Part shown: piece by piece, positions 1 through 11,058 of the stretch
How positions within the stretch are numbered: position 1 is the first letter of the stretch
Layout: each line of letters begins with the position of its first letter
Assembly: GCF_025766255.1 (NCBI RefSeq)
Contig: NW_026516677.1
Span: forward strand, 1-64,000
Source of the DNA: Zychaea mexicana
Lineage: Eukaryota; Mucoromycota; Mucoromycetes; Mucorales; Lichtheimiaceae
Length of the DNA stretch: 64,000 nt
Direction: 5' to 3'
The notes under the pieces: model-generated
Databases searched by the model: none
What the model was told of the DNA's origin: nothing
The model's input: only the letters and a program-made list of their open reading frames with translations
Program-made: the position numbers and the translations under genes

Positions 1-1423
1 GTATGTCGTTTCCATATAGTTCAGTTTCTGTAACTTTCTTCAAAACGCTAAGAACATACGTGTAACTACATGTACATAGATGAGTAAACATATATAGCAG
101 TTCAAATACAACTCAACAGTAAACTAACCGTTCGCCTTTGCTAGGCATATCGACTATAGCAATAGGGTAGCCATGGTGTCCACAGGTGCACGCAAAGGCA
201 CCGGTTTGATCGAGACCCTTCGTTGAGCCGCCCTGTTTTTCAAGCGCGCTGAAGGATGCGCACCCATCCTTGGCCTTATCATATATGTAAAGGTATGAGC
301 GCTCTAGACACTGTTGAATAATGGTAGGAATAAACACCTTACCGATTCATTATAAGGGATGAGGTCAGTTTCGTTGACCCAGATGGTGTTGACCTCATCT
401 TCTCCTTCAAATTCCACGCCGTCTACATCTTTGATATGTGCAAAGCGTCGCAGCTGGAAGTTACCGTCCAATGCTACGGTCTTGGCATGGCTCTACCAAA
501 TATTATAGAGCACATAAATATATGGGTACAAGATCAAAAAGAAGAGGAAGGAGAAATATATGATTCTGTAAGCAATAGGAAGAACTGGAATAGACATGTT
601 TAAATGTTTTATATCTAAACCCGAAACAACAAATGTATTTGAACCAGTACCACGTATCTGCAACCGGGACAATCATTGTTCTGAATGCCGTGTTGCTCTC
701 TCAACTGCTTTTTCAAGCTGAGAAGTATTCTGCCAAAAACAGAAAGTGCATCGTTTATGCGACGCTTGAACGAAGCAGGAACCTAAATATAGAACAGAGC
801 AGGTTTAAAATGATAGACGCAAAATCTGTCTAATTAGAAGTAGTACCTCTTGCTCAAGATCTGCTTCGGCCCATTTAGCAATGCTATGAATCGACACGCG
901 GCAAATGTAATGCAAGTTGTCATCAATTTCACGTGCACTGCGTGGCCGGGCTCTTTTGGTGTCAAAGGAAACATATGACGGCGCATCAAAACAAGGGACA
1001 AAGAATAGCCAGGGCATACTTTGCAGTACTCGAGATGTTGTACTGTCGAATGCCTAAACAGACGATCATACTTATTTGATTGTTTGTTTCTAAGAGAAGA
1101 AAAAGCAAAACTAATGCCTACCACACTTAAAAATACAAGCAACATTGTTGTTGCCCTTCTTCTCAGCGCCGCAACCACAGATCCTTCCGTCGATAGGCTC
1201 GAGCGGCCTCTGGAACCGGTGCTTGCTTATAGCCTTCTTTGTAGGCCTTGAGTAATTCAGGAAAAAGGCTGGCCCAGCGAGCTGCACATTTGGAAGCCGC
1301 CGTCTGACGACTTGGCAGATTACCGGCTTCGTCCTCTTTCATCATCAGTTTCCCATTCCGAAGGAGGAACATCAACGTTCGCCGATTGGGACTGACGGGA
1401 TGCAAATGGAGTTGTGCTATCAT
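1..1423 (-). mobile_element. KDZ-family transposase, decayed, C-terminal part beyond window
   Basis: The minus strand encodes a Kyakuja-Dileera-Zisupton transposase relic. Going down in coordinate I see a Trp/Leu-rich N-terminal piece (about 1423-1163), a Cys-containing knuckle segment with the block FPLTPK (about 1040-950), a helical segment ending LEQE (to about 840), a piece beginning VPASFKRR after an acceptor near 780, the family hallmark ALDGNFQLRRF (about 475-440), and the block CASF...DQTGAFACTCGHHG...GER (about 270-130). The last two blocks match the catalytic core of KDZ transposases, which mobilise DNA by cut and paste. Short introns fit between the pieces. A one-base loss in an A-run (forward T-run 954-957) separates FPLTPK from the in-phase RARPRSAREIDD, and at least one more frame change is needed near 1190. 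This copy is therefore probably dead. The element continues to the left of base 1. Exact exon ends are uncertain. Confidence 0.72.
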
Positions 1424-2388
1424 TGGTAGTCACCGTAGCTAGAGTTCTCGAGACCCTGGAGAGCTTAGATCGCCTTGTCCGAGACTCTATGCATTGTTGT
1501 TGTTTGCTTGCGCTTTTGACGTGTGTTTGAAGAATTCAATAATTAGAAATGTGAAAAGTTATTCAGGCACACTCAGCCACTTTCTGCATAAGCGGAAAAC
1601 CGATTAGCCGTACACGCATAATTTGCGGCGCGAATTTGCGGTTTGCGGCCGTATCAGAATACTGGGGCACCGCAAATTTTAGCTCAGTATAACTTTTTAT
1701 TGCGGAACCATATTCCTAGGACGAGGTTACCGTTGTTGGCTCGCCGATAGTTGGAGTAACGCGTGCATTAGAGCCTATCGCATCAATACTTTTTTTTTGT
1801 ATGCTATCGCATCAATACTATTTTGCTAATTACTAGGTTATTACTCAATCGCGCCTTAACCATTGTTTTGAATGATTGAGGGAGAACAGTCATGATAGCT
1901 TATCCTTTCTTAATTTCTTGTCGTTGTGTATATGACACAGAGACACAAAAAAGTTCATTTTCTTCCGATAATGATGATATCTCCCCAAGATAAGGTTTAG
2001 GTGGATAATAAAAGTGGGAACAAGACGATATCCGTGTGCGATCTCCGAGAAACCTTAAAGTTTGGTTCCCTCTCTGCTTTTCACAATTTTTAAAGTAAAA
2101 TAAAATGTGTGCTAGTGAGCTATTATATGACCAGCTTGCATAGCCTTACCGGCAGTCGTCTTTTTTAAGAAGAATATCCAACAAGAGATGATGGAGAAAA
2201 ACATATTCGATTGGACTTTTTCATATCTGTTGCGTTTTATGCGCATTTCGTTTAGCGTGGGGTTTAGGTTGTTAAGCAGCGGTGGATGAAAGCCAGTCTA
2301 TTTCAATGAGCGTGATCTCCCCCCACGAGTTTTCTCATTTTCACCAACCCTCCTCCCCGCGCTTTTTCGGTTCGAGAATTACAAAATC
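1424..2388. other. Intergenic, between KDZ relic and Shr3-like gene
   Basis: No coding region can be supported. The stretch contains a 16-base direct repeat (1775-1790 and 1804-1819) and T-rich tracts. A pyrimidine-rich stretch just before 2389 probably belongs to the promoter and leader of the downstream gene. I did not find convincing terminal inverted repeats for the KDZ element. Confidence 0.5.
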
Positions 2389-3550
2389 ATGTTAGCAGCA
2401 GAACAAATGCAAACGGTCAAAGTAGCACTGATCTTGTGCTCATGCTTCTTTGCATACGGAGTAAGTTTTATTTTCTTTAGCCAAGCAGTTTTGCTTGTGG
2501 TATTTTTTTTATATACGTTGCATTTCTCGGCCGGGTGATTCACTCTTTTGCTTTTTCAACTGTATTTGCAATTAAAAATCCACACGAAATGCAAAATTAA
2601 ACCCCAAATTTCTTCTCAACATTTGTAGACATATTGGTCTGATTGGGCATTTGATTATTATCTCTTGTGGGCCAACCCTGCTGACCATCCCAGTGCAATT
2701 CCTCGAGCCATTGTAAGTTTTTTTTTTCTTCTTATTATACATGGGCGAGGTGTTTCTTCATGTTGTCAATATGTTTTGGTAGTGGCAGTAGTGATGGTAC
2801 TAGTAGCGTTAGTGCGTGTGTATATGCGTAAGTGCGGGAGAGTACACATCTATAGGAGACAAAGAACTTATAATTTTTGATCCAAATTTCCTCAGCTGTA
2901 CTACACGACGCAAACGCAAGCACCCAACATTCTCAAATATATTCCATTTGTCAACCTCATTATTGGTGCTATTGGTTTCTCGGCTGGTCTTGCTCATTTC
3001 ACTGAAGGCAATATCTTGTTTGATGGTGCATCATTGGGTAAAGTATCATTTATATGTGATGGAGGGTGAAGGAAAGGAGGCGCTACAATACATCTCAATG
3101 ATTGATTTACCTCGACCGGCTTTTCTTTGTTGTGTATGATATGCAGTTTTGATGCTGTTTGGATTGTCCACACACGCTACATCTGTGCGACCAGGTATGA
3201 GGACGTTGTTCATTCGCGGCTGTTTTCTATTGATGTGATTATATGGACTAACAGCGGATCATTAGGCTTGGAAGTGATCGTTGCGGCTGCTGGAGAAACA
3301 GAGGAGGTGGTTGCTGCATTAAAGAACATTGCTGCTGCTCACTTTATCATTGTGCTGGCGATCACCGGTAAGATTCTACTTTATATATTTCTTAAATCTC
3401 AAAACAAATAGAGTACGGAAATCTAACATGTTCTGTGTAATTGGAAAAAAAAAAGGTATCATCGGCCTCCAGATTGCTCATTACTTTGTCATGAAGAAGT
3501 CTGCCAAATCCGAACGGGAGACGGGCAATGCTGCCAAAAAGAACAGATAA
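2389..3550 (+). CDS. Shr3-family ER membrane chaperone for amino-acid permeases
   Basis: Six exons join in frame: 2389-2460, 2629-2712, 2896-3037, 3147-3194, 3266-3367 and 3456-3550. They encode 180 residues. Shr3-type proteins sit in the ER membrane and help amino-acid permeases fold and leave the ER. Seen here: an N-terminal hydrophobic segment (residues 9-24) followed by a lumenal YWSDWAFDYYLLW block, a second segment with LFDGASL (about 93-99, a family hallmark), a third hydrophobic segment after it, and a last one (about 136-158) containing IIGLQIAHYF before a Lys-rich cytosolic tail. Four membrane segments plus a charged tail fit Shr3, and the size is close to the roughly 200 residues of the yeast protein. 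The start is the first ATG after an in-frame-closed leader. The family assignment is from recognised motifs, not a search. Confidence 0.85.
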
Positions 3551-6248
3551 TCTCACCAACTTGACTATTATTGTACTACTGCCACATCTCACACTAGTAT
3601 ATATATCTCTGCTCCTCACAACCTGTGTTTTCCTCCTTTCAGCTTCTACCTCTCTCCTGACGCGAACGCTCCTACTTTCATATGCTTCTCTAACCCCCCC
3701 CCCACATCTGAGAAACAAAAAAAAAAAAAACTGAAAAACGAACAGTATACATGCCGAACAACTCTCTTTGTAACACATATTCTTCTTATAATATATATTT
3801 CAAGATTAATGTACATGCATGGTATCTCATTTAAGCGAGAAATGTAACTTGAAGCGAAAACGTGGGAAGATGTAGGCAGAAAAGGGAAAGAAATGATGCA
3901 TCCAATGCGAAAAAAGAAAGCGAAAGCGAGAGAATAGCACACACATACATATCAGCATAATACTAAAAGGGTTGTGTGTGTGTATGTCGTGCATGCACCC
4001 AAATATGCAAGTACCATGCTCTACACATAAAGTTGTTCCAAAAAGAGTAAATTTACGAGAGCCTGTCAGATTCATGCTCACGTACCCACAAGCAGCACAT
4101 GACAGGAAACAACAGAGTGATGAATTCTGTCAACGTGATAAATTAAAACGAAGCACACATACACACATACATATATGAGTGAGAAAGAATAAACTCGTGC
4201 CCATCAATCTACTACAGTACAGTATACGGGAGCTGTTGTCGCAAATGTCTTTATTTAGCTGTTATATCCATGAGCAACACTAAATAACAACGAAACAATG
4301 AATATGTCAACTCCGTGTTTGATTGAGTAAAAAAAGAACACATTGAAGCAAAGCATATTAGCACAACGAGCATAAATGTCTGTATGTACTAGCATGCTTA
4401 TAATAATGAAAAGTGAGTGTGTGTTATATTGTTCCTTCACTACAGTACTATACAACTCCTCCCTCGATTTCTCCTCTTCCTATCTACTGTATCAAATCCC
4501 GAGATGTATGCACAGCATCAGAAACTCCCGCTTTACGACTACATGCACGCAAAGTTCCTTATTTTTTGTGTGTTCCCAAAGGGTTTTTCTTTCTTTCTTC
4601 CTTTCCTTCTTTTTTACGTCTGATCATTTTCTTATTGTGCTCGCTTCCTCTCCATGTCCTGTCCTTTATTTCATCCGTAAACTTGATATACGAAATGGAT
4701 GCACGTTAACCCTTTTGCATACATTATAATTCTTATTGGGGGTGGGGGGGGTTCCGAGATAACACATTGTGTAAACATATTAACTAACTCGATATGTCTT
4801 TGATGAAATAGGTAGTTGCTACTGTAATAGGGGGGTTTCCCGTATGTCTATGTACTGTACAGAGTAGAACTACTATTACTACTAGCATGTTCCCGGTTCA
4901 TTGGCATGGCAAGCGTATATATTTTCTCTTGCGCATGTAAATGCATCGCGGGTCACACGTTGTTTATTGATAGTTTGTTTCAGATCCAAGTGCTGATGAT
5001 TAAAGAGGATCTGTCAAACCACCACGCTGTATATTTATGTTCATATGACTTCTCGTGTCGATCGGCGTATCAAGTAGTAGTAGTAGTAGTTTAATAGTAT
5101 GACTACACTCTATGTAATCATTGAAAACAATAAAACGGAAAACTCTTGATAACAGTGGGTTGGGTGGCGATATTTGATTTTACGAAAAACAATTCCGCTT
5201 AGCATACATGGGTGTCCATTTCTCTCTATATATGGTCAGATATATGGTATTGGAATGATGTCAGTTCTTTTTTTTTTTGACTATTCACTGAAACATTGCT
5301 CTCCTTCTTCTTCAGACAAGTGTCCCCCCCCCCTCGAGGAACAATCTGAGCCAAAGGTTTGGAAGGGGGGGGAAAGAGAAGAGGAGTTCAAACAGTTTTT
5401 CATGTTGATTGCATGAGAACGTAAGAAGGAGCAGTGCGTTGTAATCTTTAGAAATCAGAGCGCAATCAACCCTTGTTGAGAGAGGATTTTCTCCTTATCC
5501 ACAGATAATCAGCACACTCTCTGTGTGTGTGTCTCTCTCTTTCTGGATAAGTCTTCTCTCTCTGCTTGGCCTCTCCTTGAAGGCTGAGTGCAGAGATACA
5601 GTAACGTAGCAGTAAATGGTAAATATGTTTCTCGGGAGCGAATAACTTCCTATCCCGGGAAGAAAAGAAAGGAGGGTGGGGTGGATCTACTGTTTGAGTG
5701 AGAGACGGGGCCAGTTAAAAAACGAAAAGGAGATAATTATTATTCAGCAGCAGCCTGTCAGCCAGCCAGCAGCCAGGCCATGTCCCGGGTGGATGGGATT
5801 GAAGGAGCACATTGATCTGCATGAATTGGATGGGACGGCTGTGATGGGCCCACACCCCCCAACCCTTCGTATAATGTATACACTCAAATATATATATATA
5901 TATATACATATATATATACTTTAAATTTATATAATCTTCCCTACTTCTTTTCTTCTTGTATCATCCAAGCAATCCAACTTCTTCATTACAACCCCATGTG
6001 TGACCAGGTTCGTTGTTGTTATTGAGTTGTTTAGGCTGTGTCACACCGACAACAACCGACCACTTCTTGTATTCTTTGGTTGACAGCAAAGACAAACTCA
6101 CACATGCACCCATCTTTTCATAGTACTATTCCAAGTTTGACAGACCTGTCGAAACCCATGCCGTCTCTGAAGAGGTATCACTTTTTCTTCTTCCTCAACA
6201 ATGCACACTGCCGTTTTTTTTTGAACTTGTATTTATTTATTTTACGTC
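3551..6248. other. Long gene-poor stretch, 3' and 5' flanks
   Basis: About 2.7 kb without a supported gene. It starts with the AT-rich 3' flank of the Shr3-like gene and contains poly-C, poly-G and TA runs (for example about 5887-5920). Short open frames here have no recognisable family and poor composition. The right end may include an untranslated or short first exon of the next gene: an ATG at 5996 followed by three codons would splice in frame to the acceptor at about 6270, but the donor would be weak. Confidence 0.5.
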
Positions 6249-7951
6249 ATGTTTGCATATCAGGTCATTCGATCGTTACAATCAGTCAAGCAGGATTGCC
6301 TTATTGCACTTGATTCAATGCTAAAGTGCATTGTCGTGACACTGCCTACTCCAACCACAACAGCCGATCAACCACCACCCACGTATGATGGAAGCGTTCG
6401 CCGCAAATCGGATTCTGCGCTCATGCCCAATAGTCAGTTGCTGGGATCGATCGCGCACAGTACTAAACGGATAAGCCAATTAAGCGGCTCACCAGCAGCA
6501 GTAGCCACAAGTCCTATGGTGCGCAGCGAGTCTTCGCCCCTACTGGATATGATGACCATGTCAGACGTTCGCCGGGTATTGCATTCTCAGCAGCAAGTGT
6601 TTTCACTCCTTGACCGGAGCAAGGAGTATCACTTGTGCTATGCCTTGGCTGCGTTGCTGTGCAACGTTTACCGTGTGCTTGAATTGACTTGTGGTCACAC
6701 TGACAACAGCAGCAACTATGACAACGAAGATGAAGAAGAATTCGACCTTCTTGGAAACAACAACAACAGCAGCAACCCGAATGTATACCAGCGTCTACGC
6801 GAAAAAGTATCAGCATTTCGTGCACGCGAGCAACTGCAACAACAACAGCCGACTCATGCTGCAGCAATAAACCATAACGACGATGCAGAATTAACAGATC
6901 TTTGGAAAGAAATGGATCAGTTAATGGATGCCGTCTATTGCCTTGGCTACGAAAAGTGCAACGCACCGCCTGCTTATCATACACGCGACGAAGAAGAAGA
7001 AGACGAAGACGACGATGATGATTTCTTGAACGTACCACCACCGCCACCTTACGTATCAGAAAAGACACAGTTGGATCTGGACAATTTGTTCACAGCCATT
7101 GACCGTCTGAGCCAGGTAGCGCCACGTCTGAACAACCAACGCGTGGAGATGACCGAGCGCCAAGCCAATGAACTGGCAGCTGCCTCGATAGGCAAGATCG
7201 TCGACCGACTTGCATTAGGCCGCATGAACGACCAACGCGCCACGTTACCAACAGCAGCAAAACCGAAAGATGCTATGCTGAGGGAGTTGGTTGTCCAGAT
7301 ATGTCACACAGCGTCTAGGTCATTTGACAACCAGCGTGTGTCAGTAGACTCGCGGTTACAGAAAAAGATGCACACGGCGTCAATGCATGGTTTATTTGAT
7401 CGCATGGATCGCGGACGAATGGCTGATCAGGTAAATAGCAATTTAAATAATCCAGTCTTTTCCTTTTTTTTTAATTGAAATGTGAACTTTTTTTTCATTA
7501 ATGATGCCTTGTAATCTAGGAATGGACAAAGAAGACACCGGACGAACGTTTTAGAGAAATGTCTGGTATGATGGATACATTGGTCAAGTCGCTGCACAGA
7601 CCACGTTTTTCCAAGCAGCGATTCCAGATGACAGCCACCAAGGAACGCAACATGTTCATGTCTGACCTGTTCAGCAAGGTGGACAAGATGGAAGGACGAC
7701 GACTGGATAACCAAGATGCACAGATCCGTCCGCGTAGCAGGAGTCCAACAGGAATGATGCCTTCACCTCCCCCTTCACCGCGCATTCTGGAAGAAGAAGA
7801 AAAGGAACAAGACATTTTTGATTTGTTTGACCATATGGCACGATCACAGTTTTCCAATCAACGGGCAGTATACCGAGGACCGGTCCATACTGGTAGCAGC
7901 AACAACAGCAGCAACAAACCATCTTCATTTTCATCGCCTTGTGCTGCATAA
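6249..7951 (+). CDS. Unrecognised protein with seven N-Q-R repeats
   Basis: Two exons (6249-7430 and 7520-7951) encode 537 residues. I do not recognise the family. The first third is Ser/Pro-rich, followed by a helical segment (about 100-145) and acidic Asp/Glu runs with a proline string (about 240-265). From about residue 274 to 508 a short repeat recurs seven times: a hydrophobic helix, then a basic residue, a hydrophobic residue and the signature N-Q-R (seen as LNNQRV, MNDQRA, FDNQRV, MADQEW, FSKQRF, LDNQDA and FSNQRA). The spacing is irregular, about 30-45 residues. No signal peptide or membrane segment is evident. The intron falls directly after copy four. The ATG at 6249 is the first in frame, but the true first exon could lie upstream (see the ATG at 5996), because the sequence just after it already looks like mid-helix. 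Confidence 0.75.
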
Positions 7952-8270
7952 TTAGCATAAGCCCCCTTTTTGGTTTTGTTGTTTACCGTATCAACCTACT
8001 AGTACCTTTGCCTTTTCATTTCATAATCTCTATTTATAGCTCTCCGTCTACTACTTGACCTTCTGTACAGTAAAGTATTCGCTTTTTAGCATAATATACA
8101 TAACTTTTTTTTATACTATTATAAAAACCCCCCATCCAACCAAAAGCAAGCAACAACAGCAAACAATGAATTTCCTAGCGGAGTGGCGTCTCTTTCAAGG
8201 GCGATTTTGCCCTTCAGGCGCCCCTCTTTATATTTTCTTTTCCTTTCACTCTACCCTATCTTACGTCCTC
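7952..8270. other. Short intergenic spacer
   Basis: A 319-base spacer between two co-directional genes. It is AT- and pyrimidine-rich with A-runs and no supported gene. It presumably holds the 3' end of the upstream gene and the promoter of the SSB gene. Confidence 0.5.
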
Positions 8271-9181
8271 ATGGCTTCTTTATTTCGACCCGTCTCCATT
8301 TCCACAAAATTTGCTAGGGTAAATAGTTATGCTTGAAAGCAGCTTTAACTCTCTCCCTCTCTCTTGAAATTCTCACTCTTGTGTTGCGCACATTCTTTAG
8401 GCATTTTCGTCGTCAAGTGCTCGTTTGGACTGTAAGTTCTTTCACTGGGGGATCCAATCGATTTGATCTTTTTTTTTTGGTTGCCTTTTTTAAAGAGAAT
8501 ACTATCAAAAAAAAAGGCGTTGACTAATTCATATGGGATTGTAGTGAACAAGGTTCAACTCATTGGACGCGTTGGTGCAGATCCCACAGTGACTGAATTT
8601 GCACAAGATCGTCGTGTTGTCAACTATACTGTAGCAACTTCTGAAACCCGACCTGACAAAGAAGGTAACCTGTTCAAGCAGAAAGCTTATGATGGCTGGG
8701 AGAGAGAAAGAAGAAACACACAAAGAGATAGAGAGTATCCTCTGTATTAAAATATTGGGTTGATTATCAGGTAACCTGGTTAAGCGAACACAATGGCACC
8801 GTATCACGTCTTGGACCGCGGCAGACTGGCTTCCTGAAAAGGTCAAGAAAGGGTAATAAGACAAGAGGAGAAAGGGAAAAGTGGGACCATTGCTTGCCGC
8901 TTTCTTTTATATAGAGCTGACACGATGTATGGGGATTGTTTGTTTTTAGTGACCTCGTCTATGTGGAAGGAAGCCTTCGTTATAACGACTATACGGATCG
9001 GGAAGGTGTTTCGCGCACCAAGGCAGAGATCCATCAATGTAAGAAAATAATGACAAGCGGCGTGTGTGTGTGTGTGTGTGTGTGTGTCGTTCACCTTTGC
9101 TAATTACTCTATGTTTTTGGGGTTAAAATAGCAACATTCAGATTGCTTGGCCGACCTTCCTCTTCGCGTGACGAGGAATAA
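8271..9181 (+). CDS. RIM1: Mitochondrial single-stranded DNA-binding protein (Rim1/mtSSB)
   Basis: Six exons (8271-8318, 8401-8431, 8545-8664, 8771-8852, 8950-9038 and 9132-9181) encode 139 residues. This is a bacterial-type SSB with an OB fold that coats single-stranded mitochondrial DNA during replication. Residues 1-24 are basic and Ser-rich without acids, as in a mitochondrial targeting peptide. The OB fold follows: NKVQLIGRVGADP, then VVNYTVATSE, then TQWHRITSW, then GDLVYVEGSLRYNDY, ending with TFRLLGRP. The size matches yeast Rim1 (about 135). The usual acidic C-terminal tail is reduced to RDEE. The intron before exon 4 begins with the same eight bases as exon 4 itself (GTAACCTG), an unusual arrangement that suggests intron gain by local duplication. 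Intron 5 carries a 26-base GT microsatellite. Confidence 0.93.
9062..9087. repeat. GT dinucleotide microsatellite
   Basis: Thirteen GT units lie inside the last intron of the mtSSB gene. They are non-coding and presumably length-polymorphic. Confidence 0.9.
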
Positions 9182-11058
9182 GACGCGTTGACACCGGATA
9201 AAATCAACTCCCGTCCCCGTCAATTTTTTTTTTTTTTAGTCGGAGAGCATTTCCATAAAACGTGACCGCATAATCATTTTGTCTATAAAACAAAAGGCGA
9301 ATGTTTGGTCCTTTTTCTTTCCCTTTCTTTCTTCTCGATTGTATTTCAGTCTCTTTCCATTCAGGTATGTATCGGCTATATAGATTGTGTGTGGTGTTGC
9401 TTTATTTAGCAGTCGTGGGAGGTAGAAAGAGAGAGGCAAGAAAAGAAAACGGTGATGATAGCAAATATTTTTCGAGCACCATCAGTTGTCCTCCGTTCTG
9501 GAGGACCAGGTGCAATGAATTTTATTTTCAATCTTTTTTGAGTTCATAGTTACACTGAGTTTTCTTTTCTTGTGCGGTTCTCTCTCTCTTTTGTGGGGAT
9601 TCCTCTCTCAGGAAATATGGACGGGGAAAGGGAAAACAGAAAGGCTGATTTCATTTTATTTTTCTCTATTGGCAGATTTTTTTTTCACCTCCCCTGGACA
9701 AAAATCTTGGATGGATAGAAACTAGCTTCATTTTCATTGTCAATAAAAAGAAACCTTGTTTTTTACAGTAAATATTTGTTCATTGGGCTTGGGGATTTCG
9801 ATATTGATTGCAAGCTTTGGTTGGGAGAAGGGGAGTGGGGTGCTTTATGTTTTTTTCATAATCCAGGTAACAACGTTGGGAGGAGGCTTAGGGCGTTTGT
9901 TCAAAAAAAAGGAAAAAAAAATTCTCGGTTGCTGTTGACAACAAATTTGACGGGGATACTCTTTGCGAGAATCATACCCAAAGCAGCTAACATATAAGCC
10001 ATCATTTCCTTTTGTTTTCAGTGATCAAGCGTATACAGCACATGACTACCGAATACATAGCAAGGTTTTTTGTAGAAGAGTGGTCGATACTTCCACATGG
10101 AGTTGAGGAGGTCGCCATGATAATTTTTGGTGGGCCAACGAACCGGACAGCTCATAAATCCTAACAAACTCGTTTCTGGATGCTGTCCGTAGGCAATTTT
10201 TCGTACGTGATGCGACAAAAGGCTGTTTACTCGTATAGTGACAGTCCTTTGAATGAAGCTGCTTGTGATAGAATATTAACGAACATAATGAAACTGAATA
10301 CCTGGATCCGTTTACTCGTTTTCAAAACATACATAAATATAGCCGATCACCCTTAATTACGTATTTATCTCTATGCTCAAGGCGCATGCTTAGATATTAG
10401 GAAGCGTCTGGCAAGGATGTTGATGTTCGCACTACATTTGGAAGAAGCATACGAATATCATAAGAAGGTGACTTTGTATGCACACATTGTATTGTACTAA
10501 CCTCTATATTTTCGTTTAACAATATGATACTTTGAAAATCAAAGCGCTCAATCGATGGATGATCTTGGATAAGAGGGATGAAATGTACCATCATGAGTAT
10601 ATGCGTAAGCGCACCAGTTTATGCCCTACGATTATTTGCTTTCCTCTCATGCTCTGTGCTCGCCATTTTCTACAGTAAGTCCCTGCTTTTTGCAATATGA
10701 TGGGATTCCCTAGAAAAAGACGCGGACAGCGGGCTTTTGCAAGAATCGAGAGCAGGCATTGTTCTGAAGTACTGTATAATGTCTGCTTTTAAGCTAATGA
10801 GTATAGTATGACACTAGAGGTCGTGTATATATCGAGTTATGTTAATAGCCTGCAGAGAGATCAATCCGTGTATTATATATGGCATTCAATTGACAACGCC
10901 CATTGATTATGTACTACATAATAAAGTGAGCTATGTAAAAAGGAAACAGCATATGTCATGCTCTACTATGAGTTTATATATCATAGAAACGTATCAACTA
11001 CAACTGCACAATAATTGGCACATTCAAGTAAGGGGATATAATAGACACATTGAAGCGA
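9182..11058. other. Intergenic region with a decayed repeat
   Basis: No intact gene is supported. The left half is T- and A-rich 3' flank. About 10.1-10.6 kb is a decayed repeat also found at about 36.8-37.8 kb, listed separately. The rest up to the aldo/keto reductase is AT-rich with no recognisable signal. Confidence 0.5.
10090..10510. repeat. Decayed dispersed repeat, copy A
   Basis: This stretch aligns by eye, with substitutions and indels, to two segments of copy B (about 36790-37060 and 37735-37830). Shared stretches include ATTAACGAACATA, a CTCGTTTT followed by CATACATAAA, and GTTGATGTTCGCACTAC. On the minus strand both copies show fragments of an open frame that differ by frameshifts, so the parent was probably a coding transposon. 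Its family is not recognised. The boundaries are approximate. Confidence 0.55.
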
